A stretch of DNA of 64,000 nt from JBEBSD01 sp040394475. GTDB taxonomy: Bacteria > Bacteroidota > Bacteroidia > Cytophagales > Spirosomataceae. Below the pieces are notes generated by a model. That model was not told the DNA's origin. It was given only the letters and a program-made list of their open reading frames with translations, and searched no databases. Each line of letters opens with the position of its first letter. Positions within the stretch are counted from its first letter, which is position 1. The position numbers and the translations under genes are program-made. Location of the stretch: the NCBI GenBank assembly GCA_040394475.1, contig JBEBSD010000006.1, positions 1 to 64,000 of the forward strand. Direction: 5' to 3'. Positions 25,244 to 34,075 of the stretch are shown here, piece after piece.

Positions 25244-26037
25244 GAATAATGCCGTTCCTTCTACTGTTAGCGGCGCTGACGGGGTGCAGGGCTGCCCGGC
25301 AGACGGGGATTCCCGCCGGTACGGCGCTTACAGTTGACGGGAAATTATGGGCATCACTGTTTCAGCAAAGGGCAGCCGAATACCAGGCGCTGTGCTTTCA
25401 GGCCTACGCAACGGCGCGGTTCCGGTTGGATGAAGCCCTGGCCCGCCAGGGATCCAAGCCGTTGGCGGTGGTAACCGATCTTGATGAAACGGTCTTTGAT
25501 AACAGTCCGTATGCAGTGACCCGAACGCTGCAGGGGAGGGATTACGAACCGGAATCCTGGGCGGAGTGGACTCAAAAAGGAACGGCCGATACCCTCGCGG
25601 GTGCGCTTGGTTTTTTCAGGTATGCGGCTTCCAAAGGCGTGGCCGTATTTTACGTAACCAACCGGGATGAAAACGAACGGGAAGGCACCTTGAAAAATCT
25701 CCGCCGGTTTCAGTTTCCGGATGCCGATGATGCCCATCTGCTGCTGCGTAAGGAGGTTTCCACAAAAGAACCCCGGCGTCAGCAGGTTCTGGAAACACAT
25801 GAGATTGTGCTGCTGATCGGAGATAACCTCTCGGATTTTGACGCCGCCTTCGATAAGCGGGAGCAGGACGACCGCCTCCATGTGACCCGACGGCTTTCCG
25901 ATCAGTTTGGCAGGAAGTATATCGTTTTACCCAATTTCACCTATGGTGATTGGGAAGGGGCTTTGTATCGCTATCAATACCATCTCACGGAAAACCAGAA
26001 GGATTCCCTGATCCGGAAAGCGGTGAAAGGGTATTGA
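25240..26037 (+). CDS. Lipoprotein e(P4) family acid phosphatase / 5'-nucleotidase
   Basis: This 265-residue class C acid phosphatase has a lipoprotein signal peptide with lipobox LTGC (Cys16). The HAD-type catalytic motif VTDLDETVFDN lies near residue 80 with both Asp residues, and later GDNLSDFD supplies the metal-binding acids. In Haemophilus the e(P4) protein dephosphorylates NMN and nucleotides at the outer membrane so the nucleosides can be taken up. A similar scavenging role is likely here. It overlaps the GH3-family gene by four bases. It converges on the peptidase gene with only six bases between the stops. Intact and of usual length. Confidence 0.93.
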   Translation: MRIMPFLLLLAALTGCRAARQTGIPAGTALTVDGKLWASLFQQRAAEYQALCFQAYATARFRLDEALARQGSKPLAVVTDLDETVFDNSPYAVTRTLQGRDYEPESWAEWTQKGTADTLAGALGFFRYAASKGVAVFYVTNRDENEREGTLKNLRRFQFPDADDAHLLLRKEVSTKEPRRQQVLETHEIVLLIGDNLSDFDAAFDKREQDDRLHVTRRLSDQFGRKYIVLPNFTYGDWEGALYRYQYHLTENQKDSLIRKAVKGY

Positions 26038-26043
26038 CCGGGC

Positions 26044-28182
26044 TCATTTCAGCAAACCCTCCGGTACAGGTTGCCGGATCAGGTATTTGTAAATAAATTT
26101 TGTTTTCAGGTTGTTGAAGTGGATCCCCTGGCTGCCGCCCCAGCCATGCCTGCCATTCGGGTAAATCATCATCTCGAATTCCTTATTGGCAGCTTGCAGA
26201 TCGTGGATCAGCTGGATGCTGTTTTGCAGGTGTACGTTGTCGTCCATGGTACCGTGCACAATCTGGAGCATTCCTTTGTATTGAGGTACATAAGTCAGTA
26301 CGCTGCTGCTTTTATAGCCTTCGGGGTTTTCCTGCGGAGTGTCCATAAAGCGTTCGGTATACGCCGAATCGTAGTACTTCCAATCGGTAACACTGCCGCC
26401 CGCCATGCCATGGGTAAACAGGTCGCTCGCATAGGTGAGTGCATAGCAGCTCATATAGCCGCCATAACTGAAGCCGGTAATACCGATCCGTTCGGGATCC
26501 GCAATGCCTTGCTTGATCAGATGCCGGACCATCGTCGAATAGTCAGTGATTTCCCAGTATCCCAGGTTCCGGTGCAGGTAATTAAGTCCTTCTTTCCCGA
26601 AATGTCCGCTGGCCCGGTGGTCAAGTGCTACCTGGATCAGGCCTTCTTCGGCATAGAGCTGCCGGGTAGGCGTCCAGTTCCACTGGTCAAAAACCCTTCC
26701 GGCATCCGGACCGCCGTAGATACTGACCAGTACGGGGTAGCGTTTGCCGGTTTCCATTTTTGTAGGATAAGTGATCACCATTGGCAGCTCAAAAAGCCCG
26801 TCGTCACTTTTCACCCGCAGCAGTTCCGTTTTCGCCCGCTCATACGTATGGAATGCATCCCCTTCACCGGATCCGGCCTGGTAGACTATTTTCCCATTCT
26901 GATCGATCACTGCCATTTGGGGAGGAGTATTCAGGTTGGAATAAGTCGTTGCAAAATAGCGATAGTCGGGTGAGGCAATTATCAGCCCGTGTGTGTAATT
27001 TCCAAAGGTCAGGCGTTTCAGGTTTTTGCCGTTCAGATCGACCCGGTAGAGGTCAAACCGGGCAGAATTTTCGCGTCCGCGTGCCTGGAAGTAAACGACG
27101 CGTTTCCGGGTATCAATTCCAATCACCCCCGTTACCGTGTAGCTGCCCGAGGTGACGGCATTTTTTAACTGGCCGTCGAGCGAATAAAGGTACAGATGAT
27201 TCCATCCGGTTTTATCCGAAATAAGCAGCATTTCCCCGGTTTCTTCCAGTAAGGTCAGGCGGTTTTCGGCTTCATCGATATTGATCCAGGTCTTTTGGGT
27301 CTCTTCATACAACTGCTTTTTGGCGCCATTGACGGGCGAAACGTTATAGAGTTTCAAATGATCATTGCCCCGGTTGATCCATTGGACCATGAGCCCGCTG
27401 CCATCGGAAAGCCACTCGGGCCAGCCAAAATACTGCTCCTCGTTTTCGTCAAAATCCGCCCAGGTGGTAGCGCCTCCCTCCGGCGACACAAATCCGATAC
27501 GGGCAGTCGGGTTAGGATCGCCACTTTTCGGATAACGGGTCTCTTCCAGAAAACCGTGCTGGCCCTCACTGCTGTATAGCGGAAACATCGGCGTCTTACT
27601 TTCGTCGAAGCGCATATAGGCAATTTTCTTGCTGTCGGGGCTCCACCAGAAGGCTCTGAACTGTGTGCGGCGTCCGAAAATTTCTTCCCAGTAAACCCAG
27701 GTAGCGTAGCCGTTGAGAAGGGTCGTCGTGCCATCCGTGGTCAGTTGGGTTTCTTTGCCGGTCCGGAGATTCCAGGTATAGAGGTTATTGGCTTTGGTAT
27801 AGGCGATGTACTGGCTGTCGGGGGAGAAGAACGGATTCTTTTCTTCCAGGGAATCTTTGGTCAGTTGCGTGAGCCCGGCAGGCGTTTTTAAAAAGAGATC
27901 GTTGTCCTTGACCATGACCGACCTGGTTGCTGCTACGGGCCGTTCCGCCTGTTCCAGGTCCACGGCCTTTCCGGTAGCGGCATCGATGACGGTAATCTGG
28001 GGTTTGCCGGCTTTCATTTCGACGAGGGCAAGCTGCGTTTCGGAAAGCCATCTTGCGTTGGGGAGCGGTTTGAAAAAGTCAGCGGGCGGAACCCCCTTGA
28101 TGAGTTCGTTCCGGTCGAATTCTTTTTTCTGGGCACAGACGAGGGCCGGAAACATAATCAAAATGGTGATTAATTTGTGCAT
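26044..28182 (-). CDS. S9 family peptidase, dipeptidyl-peptidase IV type
   Basis: From the ATG at 28182 this is a 712-residue secreted serine peptidase with a signal peptide (MHKLITILIMFPALVCAQ). Residues about 60-470 form the DPP-IV N-terminal beta-propeller, including the WVYWEEIFGR motif whose Glu pair binds the substrate amino-terminus. The C-terminal alpha/beta hydrolase holds Ser572 in GFSYGG, Asp647 in GTMDDNVH and His679 in NGRHGWGG. Such enzymes remove X-Pro dipeptides from peptides in the periplasm. The frame is open upstream to 28359, overlapping alaS, but that extension lacks a signal peptide. It lies 40 bases downstream of alaS on the same strand. Confidence 0.93.
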   Translation of the reverse strand: MHKLITILIMFPALVCAQKKEFDRNELIKGVPPADFFKPLPNARWLSETQLALVEMKAGKPQITVIDAATGKAVDLEQAERPVAATRSVMVKDNDLFLKTPAGLTQLTKDSLEEKNPFFSPDSQYIAYTKANNLYTWNLRTGKETQLTTDGTTTLLNGYATWVYWEEIFGRRTQFRAFWWSPDSKKIAYMRFDESKTPMFPLYSSEGQHGFLEETRYPKSGDPNPTARIGFVSPEGGATTWADFDENEEQYFGWPEWLSDGSGLMVQWINRGNDHLKLYNVSPVNGAKKQLYEETQKTWINIDEAENRLTLLEETGEMLLISDKTGWNHLYLYSLDGQLKNAVTSGSYTVTGVIGIDTRKRVVYFQARGRENSARFDLYRVDLNGKNLKRLTFGNYTHGLIIASPDYRYFATTYSNLNTPPQMAVIDQNGKIVYQAGSGEGDAFHTYERAKTELLRVKSDDGLFELPMVITYPTKMETGKRYPVLVSIYGGPDAGRVFDQWNWTPTRQLYAEEGLIQVALDHRASGHFGKEGLNYLHRNLGYWEITDYSTMVRHLIKQGIADPERIGITGFSYGGYMSCYALTYASDLFTHGMAGGSVTDWKYYDSAYTERFMDTPQENPEGYKSSSVLTYVPQYKGMLQIVHGTMDDNVHLQNSIQLIHDLQAANKEFEMMIYPNGRHGWGGSQGIHFNNLKTKFIYKYLIRQPVPEGLLK

Positions 28183-28222
28183 GATGATGAAGGTAATGTG
28201 ATAGATAGTATAAGCAGGATGA

Positions 28223-30907
28223 TCAGAATAATTTACGGGCGTTATCGAGCGCCTTATCCAGTCCCTCCGGATACGAGCCCCCGGCAGTGGCGAAAAAGGG
28301 CTGTCCGCCGCCGCCGCCCCTGATTTCACGGGCAAGTTCTTTGACGATTTTGCCGGCATTCAGGTCGGCTTCTTTCAGAAGGTTTTCTGCAATATAGACG
28401 GATAAGTAAGGTTTGCCATCAATTTCAGCTCCCAATACCGCGATCAGGTTCTTTACTTCGTCTTTTAATTCGTATGACAATTTTTTAAGTGCATCCGGAT
28501 GCGGGGCGGGGACGCGGGCTACAATCAGCGAAAAAGTGGTATGTCTGGCAGCGTCTTCTATCAGTTGTTTTTTCACTCCCTGCAGCTTATCAGCTTCCAG
28601 CGATTCGATACGTTTGGTCAATGCAGACCGCTCTTCTGCAAGGGTCTGTACGGCTTTGAGCAGATCTGACGGATGGCGAAGCAGTTCCCGGAGTGCCTGG
28701 AGGGTGCTTTCATGCGCCCGAAGGAGTCCCAGTGCTTTTTCTCCCGTGACGGCTTCCACCCGGCGTATACCGGCCGATACCGATCCTTCCGAAGTGAATT
28801 TAAACAGGCCGATTTCACCGGTGGCTTTTACGTGTGTCCCGCCGCAAAGCTCCACAGAAAAGTCAGGATCAAACGTGATTACCCGCACAAAATCACCGTA
28901 TTTTTCCCCGAATGTAGCAGTAGCGCCTGTAAACAGTGCCTGTTGAATGGGCACATTGCGCTGCTCATCAAGCAGTATATTTTCCCGGATTTTACGGTTC
29001 ACGATCGTTTCAATCTGTTCGAGCTCCTGAGCGCTGACTTTCGCAAAATGTGCGAAATCAAAGCGGAGCAGGTCTTCATTGAGGAAAGACCCTTTCTGGG
29101 TAACATGAGGGCCCAATACCTGGCGCATGGCTGCCAGCATCAGGTGCGTCGCACTATGGTTGGCAGTAATGGCGGTACGCCGCCCCCCGTCAATCTGTGC
29201 CCGGACGGTTTCGGCAGTTGCCAGCAGCGTATCCAGCTGTGTGTCCTGTGAAATATGAACGAACAGATCATTTTCTTTTTTGGTGTCACTGATACGGATC
29301 GCATGGCCGTCATCTTTCCCGCCCTGGATGACCAATACACCGGAATCACCGGTCTGGCCTCCCATTTCTGCATAAAACGGGGTACGGTCGAGTACGATAT
29401 GGTATTCATCACCGGTTTTGGCTTTGACTTTCCGGTATTTGACAACGTGGCTATGGGTTTCGTTAAAATCGTAGCCCAGAAATTCAATGCCATCCGATTC
29501 CCGCAATTCGACCCAGTCGGTTGCTTCTTTGGCGGCATCCTGCCGGGAACGGGCTTTTTGTCGGGCTAACGCTGCCTGGAATCCCTCCTCGTCAATCTTC
29601 AGGCCCTTTTCACGGGCAATTAACGCCGTAAGGTCCAGCGGGAAGCCAAAGGTATCACTCAGTTCAAAGGCATCGTTTCCACCGATGGTATCCTGGTCAT
29701 TTTGCAGCAGCTGGCCGGTAATGCCGTCCAGGCGCTTCAGACCGGCTTCCAGGGTGCGCAAAAAGCTTTTTTCTTCTTCCAGGACTACATTTTCGACAAA
29801 ATCTTTCTGACGGAACAGTTCCGGGAATACCTGTTCGAACTGGCCGGCCAGAACGGGCACCAGTTTATGGAAAAACGGTTCCTGGAGCTGCAGGTAGGAA
29901 TAACCATACCGGACCGCCCGGCGCAGGATGCGCCGGATTACATAACCCGCACGCGCATTTCCGGGAAGCTGACCGTCGGCAATGGCAAATGCCACGGCAC
30001 GGATGTGGTCGGCAATGACCCGGAGGGCAATATTGGTCCGGGTTTGTTCCGGCGTAATGAGCAGTTCCGGGTTTTCCAGCTCCGATACGTATTGCCGGCC
30101 GGACAAATCTTCAATTACCCGGATGGTATGCTGGAAAATGTCGGTATCGTAGTTTGATTTTTTACCCTGAATGGCCATACAGAGACGCTCAAACCCCATG
30201 CCGGTATCCACATGGGTGGCGGGAAGGGGCAGGAGGGAGCCATCCGCTTTCCGTTCGAACTGCATGAATACCAGGTTCCAGATTTCGACGACCTGGGGAT
30301 GGTCCTGGTTAACCAGTGATTTACCCGGCACGGCGTCTGCTTCTGCCCGGGTACGGAGGTCGATATGGATTTCAGAACAAGGCCCGCAGGGACCGGTTTC
30401 CCCCATCTCCCAGAAATTGTCCTTTTTATTTCCCAGAATAATCCGGTCTTCCCCGACTATGGGTTTCCATAGGTCCCAGGCTTCCTGGTCAAAGGGTACA
30501 CCGTCTTTTTCATCCCCCTGGAATACGGAAACATACAACCGGTCCTGGGGAAGCTTGAAGACCTCCGTCAGCAGTTCCCAGGCCCAGGTAATCGCCTCTT
30601 TCTTAAAATAATCCCCAAACGACCAGTTGCCTAGCATTTCGAACATGGTATGGTGGTAGGTGTCGAAGCCTACATCTTCCAGGTCGTTGTGCTTGCCCGA
30701 CACGCGGAGGCATTTTTGCGTATCGGCAATCCGGCGGGCAGGCGGCGTGCCATTTCCCAGAAAATAATCCTTGAACTGCGCCATCCCTGAGTTGTTGAAC
30801 ATCAGGGTAGGGTCGTTTTTGGCGACCAGTGGGGCGGATGGTACAATCAAATGGGATTTGCTTTTGAAAAAGTCGAGAAAAGTTTGCCGGATCTGATGGG
30901 AATTCAT
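28223..30907 (-). CDS. alaS: Alanine-tRNA ligase
   Basis: This 894-residue enzyme charges tRNA-Ala. It has the full order of parts: class II catalytic core (residues about 1-245, LMFNNSGMAQFKDYFLG near the start, then GPCGPCSEIH), tRNA-recognition region, the editing domain with NHSATHLM and the zinc-binding CGGTH near residue 680, a coiled segment and the C-terminal C-Ala domain ending GGGGGQPFFATAGG. The ATG at 30907 (MNSHQIRQTF) is preferred over a TTG four codons upstream. A TAnnTTTG element lies about 50 bases upstream. It is probably co-transcribed with the peptidase gene after it. Confidence 0.97.
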   Translation of the reverse strand: MNSHQIRQTFLDFFKSKSHLIVPSAPLVAKNDPTLMFNNSGMAQFKDYFLGNGTPPARRIADTQKCLRVSGKHNDLEDVGFDTYHHTMFEMLGNWSFGDYFKKEAITWAWELLTEVFKLPQDRLYVSVFQGDEKDGVPFDQEAWDLWKPIVGEDRIILGNKKDNFWEMGETGPCGPCSEIHIDLRTRAEADAVPGKSLVNQDHPQVVEIWNLVFMQFERKADGSLLPLPATHVDTGMGFERLCMAIQGKKSNYDTDIFQHTIRVIEDLSGRQYVSELENPELLITPEQTRTNIALRVIADHIRAVAFAIADGQLPGNARAGYVIRRILRRAVRYGYSYLQLQEPFFHKLVPVLAGQFEQVFPELFRQKDFVENVVLEEEKSFLRTLEAGLKRLDGITGQLLQNDQDTIGGNDAFELSDTFGFPLDLTALIAREKGLKIDEEGFQAALARQKARSRQDAAKEATDWVELRESDGIEFLGYDFNETHSHVVKYRKVKAKTGDEYHIVLDRTPFYAEMGGQTGDSGVLVIQGGKDDGHAIRISDTKKENDLFVHISQDTQLDTLLATAETVRAQIDGGRRTAITANHSATHLMLAAMRQVLGPHVTQKGSFLNEDLLRFDFAHFAKVSAQELEQIETIVNRKIRENILLDEQRNVPIQQALFTGATATFGEKYGDFVRVITFDPDFSVELCGGTHVKATGEIGLFKFTSEGSVSAGIRRVEAVTGEKALGLLRAHESTLQALRELLRHPSDLLKAVQTLAEERSALTKRIESLEADKLQGVKKQLIEDAARHTTFSLIVARVPAPHPDALKKLSYELKDEVKNLIAVLGAEIDGKPYLSVYIAENLLKEADLNAGKIVKELAREIRGGGGGQPFFATAGGSYPEGLDKALDNARKLF

Positions 30908-30957
30908 GGGAATATTCAAACAATTAAAATCAAGTCCTTCCAGTGGCGGAAGGTGGA

Positions 30958-30965
30958 CAAAGTTA
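30958..30965 (-). promoter_or_regulatory. Bacteroidota -7 element for alaS
   Basis: On the minus strand TAACTTTG matches TAnnTTTG exactly and would start RNA about 44 bases before the alaS ATG at 30907. No clear -33 TTTG is found at 19-21 bases. It lies in the 281-base divergent gap shared with pgi. Confidence 0.4.
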
Positions 30966-31188
30966 ATTAATCCTGTGTTTATAATGCCTATACGGTAGTG
31001 GAATAGTTAAAGCGGCAGCCAGGGAAGCAACGACTCTTCCGCGGCAGGATACAGGGTGTTTTCAGAGAGTGCCCGTCGTTATAGCGAGGTTTTGGGCAGG
31101 AGGGACAGGCTGGCCATGTTGCAATACTGCCCCGAATCCAATAGATTTGCTGATCTAACCTTATCACGATATAAACGCTATTGCAAAA

Positions 31189-32838
31189 ATGCTATCGACC
31201 ACTCCGTTTGATCAGACAGCGGCTTATAAAAAGCTAAAAACGCATCATAAGACCATTTCGAAACTGCAGATGAAGGATTTGTTTGCAGAAGATCCGAACC
31301 GGTTTAAAAAATTCTCCCTCCGTTTCGGGGACATTCTGTTGGATTATTCCAAAAACCGGATCAATGGCCGCACCAGGAGTTACCTGATCCAGTTGGCTGA
31401 GGAGTCCGGGCTGGAAGAGGCCATAGCGAAGATGTTTTCAGGAGCTAAGATCAACGCCACGGAAGACCGTTCGGTGCTGCATACTGCGCTGCGCAACCGT
31501 TCGAATACGCCTGTTTTAGCGGATGGCAAAGATGTAATGCCGGAGGTGAATGCGGTGCTGGAAAAAATGAAAGCCTTTTCGGGTCGTATCCGCAGCGGGG
31601 AATGGAAGGGGTATTCCGGGAAGGCGATTACAGATGTGGTCAATATCGGAATCGGCGGCAGCGACCTCGGACCTGTGATGGTGACCGAAGCCCTGAAACC
31701 GTATGCGAAAAAAGGGTTGGAGGTGCATTTCGTATCGAATGTGGACGGCACGCACATCGCCGAGACCCTGAAAAACCTGAACCCTGAAACGACGTTGTTC
31801 CTGATTGCGTCCAAAACCTTCACTACCCAGGAAACGATGGCGAATGCGCATACGGCCAGAAGCTGGTTCCTGGAGGCCTCGGGTGATGAAGATACCGTCA
31901 AAAAACATTTTGCAGCACTGTCGACCAATCAGATAGAAGTAGCCCGGTTTGGTATCGACACCGCCAACATGTTTGAATTCTGGGATTGGGTAGGAGGGCG
32001 GTATTCGTTGTGGTCGGCCATAGGACTATCCATTGCAATTTACATCGGATTTCAGAATTTTGAGCAGCTGCTTGCCGGCGCACATGATGCAGACAATCAT
32101 TTCCGGACGGCTAAGTTTGACAAAAATATCCCGGTTATACTGGGATTGCTGGGGATCTGGTACAATAATTTCTTCGGAGCGCAATCGCATGCCATTTTGC
32201 CGTATGACCAGTACCTGCATCGTTTTGCGGCCTACTTTCAGCAAGGTGACATGGAAAGCAACGGTAAATACGTGGGCCGGGACGGCAAACCGGTCGCCTA
32301 TCAGACAGGGCCGATCATCTGGGGCGAGCCGGGTACCAACGGGCAGCACGCTTTTTACCAGCTGATCCACCAGGGGACCAAGCTGATTCCTGCCGATTTT
32401 ATCGCGCCGGCTCTCAGTCATAACCCTATTGGAGAGCATCACAAAATGTTGCTGTCCAATTTCTTCGCTCAGACCGAAGCCCTGATGAACGGGAAATCGT
32501 ACGAGGAAGCGAGGGAAGAATTGGTGAAGGCGGGCAAGACTCCGGAGGAAATCGAATTTCTGACTCCTTTTAAGGTTTTTGAAGGGAACCGGCCGACGAA
32601 CTCCTTCCTGCTTAAGAAAATCACACCCAGAACCCTGGGAACCCTCATTGCTTTTTACGAGCATAAGATTTTTGTACAGGGTGTGATCTGGAATATTTTC
32701 AGCTTTGACCAGTGGGGGGTAGAACTTGGAAAGCAACTCGCTAATAAAATATATCCGGAGCTTCAAAGCGACTGGCCAATAGAGGCCCACGACACTTCGA
32801 CCAATGGATTGATCAACCAGTACAAACGCTGGCGGTAA
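31189..32838 (+). CDS. pgi: Glucose-6-phosphate isomerase
   Basis: This 549-residue enzyme interconverts glucose-6-phosphate and fructose-6-phosphate. Family signatures are clear: NIGIGGSDLGPVM, the phosphate-binding SKTFTTQETM, DWVGGRYSLWSAIG, catalytic Glu in QGDMESNGKYV, and the late catalytic lysine in NIFSFDQWGVELGKQLA. It is the long (eukaryote/E. coli-like) type and full length. It is transcribed divergently from alaS. A long GC-rich hairpin directly follows the stop. It acts in the cytoplasm at the junction of glycolysis and sugar storage. Confidence 0.97.
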   Translation: MLSTTPFDQTAAYKKLKTHHKTISKLQMKDLFAEDPNRFKKFSLRFGDILLDYSKNRINGRTRSYLIQLAEESGLEEAIAKMFSGAKINATEDRSVLHTALRNRSNTPVLADGKDVMPEVNAVLEKMKAFSGRIRSGEWKGYSGKAITDVVNIGIGGSDLGPVMVTEALKPYAKKGLEVHFVSNVDGTHIAETLKNLNPETTLFLIASKTFTTQETMANAHTARSWFLEASGDEDTVKKHFAALSTNQIEVARFGIDTANMFEFWDWVGGRYSLWSAIGLSIAIYIGFQNFEQLLAGAHDADNHFRTAKFDKNIPVILGLLGIWYNNFFGAQSHAILPYDQYLHRFAAYFQQGDMESNGKYVGRDGKPVAYQTGPIIWGEPGTNGQHAFYQLIHQGTKLIPADFIAPALSHNPIGEHHKMLLSNFFAQTEALMNGKSYEEAREELVKAGKTPEEIEFLTPFKVFEGNRPTNSFLLKKITPRTLGTLIAFYEHKIFVQGVIWNIFSFDQWGVELGKQLANKIYPELQSDWPIEAHDTSTNGLINQYKRWR

Positions 32839-32844
32839 CCGCTA

Positions 32845-32875
32845 CCGGCAGTGTGCACAGCGGGCGCACTGCCGG
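32845..32875. other. Strong hairpin after pgi without T-run
   Basis: CCGGCAGTGTGC (32845-32856) pairs with GCGCACTGCCGG (32864-32875) over 12 bp with one G-U, around a 7-base loop, six bases after the pgi stop. No T-run follows on either strand, so it is a stabilising 3' structure or a non-canonical terminator. Confidence 0.5.
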
Positions 32876-32982
32876 CCCTCACGACCCGCTGAATGGAACA
32901 GCTTCTGATAGTGGTCCGGCAGGAGGCAATTGGTGGCTGTTTCACCCGTTTATCCGGATCCGGGAACTCTTCCATGAAGATT

Positions 32983-33369
32983 TTATAGCGAAGGTCCTGC
33001 CGGTTCCCATCTTCCGGTTTGTTTGGCGATATCAATCTGTTGCTGCCCGTATACGGTCATCAATCCTGCTTCGATCATCCTTTCTGCCCGCTCTCTGTTA
33101 GGCGGGCTCCAGTTGCTTTTTTTCGGGTTACGCGGGCTAAAGGTCAGGTAGCAACTTTCGGCGTCTCTCTTTTTGCACAGGCTGTCTATCCACCCGAAAC
33201 AAAGCGCTTCTTCGGTAGCTTCTATACGGTCAACGCAGGGGATGGTACTTTTTTTATGGTACAAAATGAGCCAGACTGAACGTTCGGTTTGATGGTGCTG
33301 CTGCAGCCATGTGCGCCATTCTGCTCTGGTTGTTGCATACACCGCCTGTTTTCCGTCTTTTATTTCCAT
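32983..33369 (-). pseudogene. YdeI/OmpD-associated family protein, C-terminally truncated
   Basis: The 128 readable residues match the N-terminal two thirds of the YdeI/OmpD-associated family (about 190 residues): VYATTRAEWRTWL, SVWLILYHKKS, EEALCFGWIDSL, RDAESCYLTFSPRNPKKSNW, and the helix ending IAKQTGRWE. After Trp-Glu, where the family continues with a conserved C-terminal domain of about 60 residues, the frame gives only a few unrelated residues and stops. No other frame down to the pgi end shows the missing part. So the gene is cut off, by deletion or replacement, next to the hairpin after pgi. The remaining part may still be translated, but normal function is doubtful. Confidence 0.6.
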
Positions 33370-33492
33370 GAGTAGGATGGGGTTGTGGTTCCGGGGATCA
33401 ATTGACCGGACAAAAATAGACAGGCGGAATGACAGCCGTGTGTCAGGGGACGAAATTTTATAGCGAGTGTTTTATGGGTGAGACTCAGATCT

Positions 33493-33870
33493 TCAGCCCG
33501 CCAGGAGTGTTTCAGCCGATATTCCCAATCCCTTATGAATTTTCTTGATCATGTCCAGCGAGAGTGATCTCTTCCTGTTCAATACTTCCGATACCCTGCT
33601 GGCACTCCCGAAATAAGAAACCATATCCTTCGCTTTCAGTCCTTCTTCTTCCATTTTCAATTTAATGGCATCAATAGGATCAGGCGCTTCTATCGGGTAA
33701 TGTTTGGCTTCGTAGTCTGCTACCAGGATGGAAACCAGTTCCAGGACTTCCGCTTCCGGAGTTCCTTCCGCACAATCAATTAAGGAATCGATGATCAGCA
33801 GATAATCGCGGTATTGCTCTCTTGACCGGATAGGGCTGAGAGTTGATTTTAGTTGTTCCAGGGGTATCAT
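33493..33870 (-). CDS. higA: HigA-type antitoxin with XRE helix-turn-helix
   Basis: This 125-residue protein has an N-terminal helical region with the ALVADYE-like VSILVADYEAKHYPIEAPDPIDAIK block typical of Bacteroidota HigA. A C-terminal XRE helix-turn-helix follows at about residues 70-120 (LKAKDMVSYFGSASRVSEVLNRKRSLSLDMI). HigA normally binds and neutralises the ribonuclease HigB and represses the higBA promoter. Here the gene upstream is only the tail of higB (33890-34024), 19 bases before this ATG, in the usual toxin-first order. The antitoxin frame is intact, so it survives as an orphan, possibly acting on another toxin or as a plain repressor. Confidence 0.85.
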   Translation of the reverse strand: MIPLEQLKSTLSPIRSREQYRDYLLIIDSLIDCAEGTPEAEVLELVSILVADYEAKHYPIEAPDPIDAIKLKMEEEGLKAKDMVSYFGSASRVSEVLNRKRSLSLDMIKKIHKGLGISAETLLAG

Positions 33871-33889
33871 AATAAAATGTTTCAGTAGT

Positions 33890-34024
33890 TTAAATGTTTT
33901 TGATATCGGTTATCCTATCGTATTCCTTATGGGTTCCAATAAAACGGATGTACGCCGTTTGAGATTCGTACCCGAACTTTACGATCAGACGGTATATGGC
34001 AATAGGTTGTCTTATGCACAACTT
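33890..34024 (-). pseudogene. HigB toxin remnant (C-terminal end only)
   Basis: Reading the minus strand in frame, 44 codons end at the TAA at 33890-33892 and include YRLIVKFGYESQTAYIRF followed by IGTHKEYDRI. This is the highly conserved C-terminal strand and HKEYD motif of Bacteroidota HigB mRNA interferases (about 95-100 residues). Going upstream, similarity ends near the YRLIV and the frame is closed by a TAA at 34025-34027. The N-terminal half, with the start codon, is gone. The remnant sits in the canonical place directly before the antitoxin gene. It is too short to be found as a normal gene. Confidence 0.8.
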
Positions 34025-34075
34025 TTAATGCCCCTATTGGTTCCTCCGGTTGGTCAGTCATGCTTGTCGAAGCAC

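Noticed and set aside
28183..28359. N-terminal extension of the DPP-IV-like peptidase into alaS
   Set aside because: It overlaps the alaS end and hides the signal peptide that starts at 28182.
32763..33035. Possible missing C-terminus of the YdeI-like protein in another frame
   Set aside because: I read the frame through the YdeI end to the pgi stop and found none of the conserved C-terminal motifs, so a simple frameshift does not explain the truncation.
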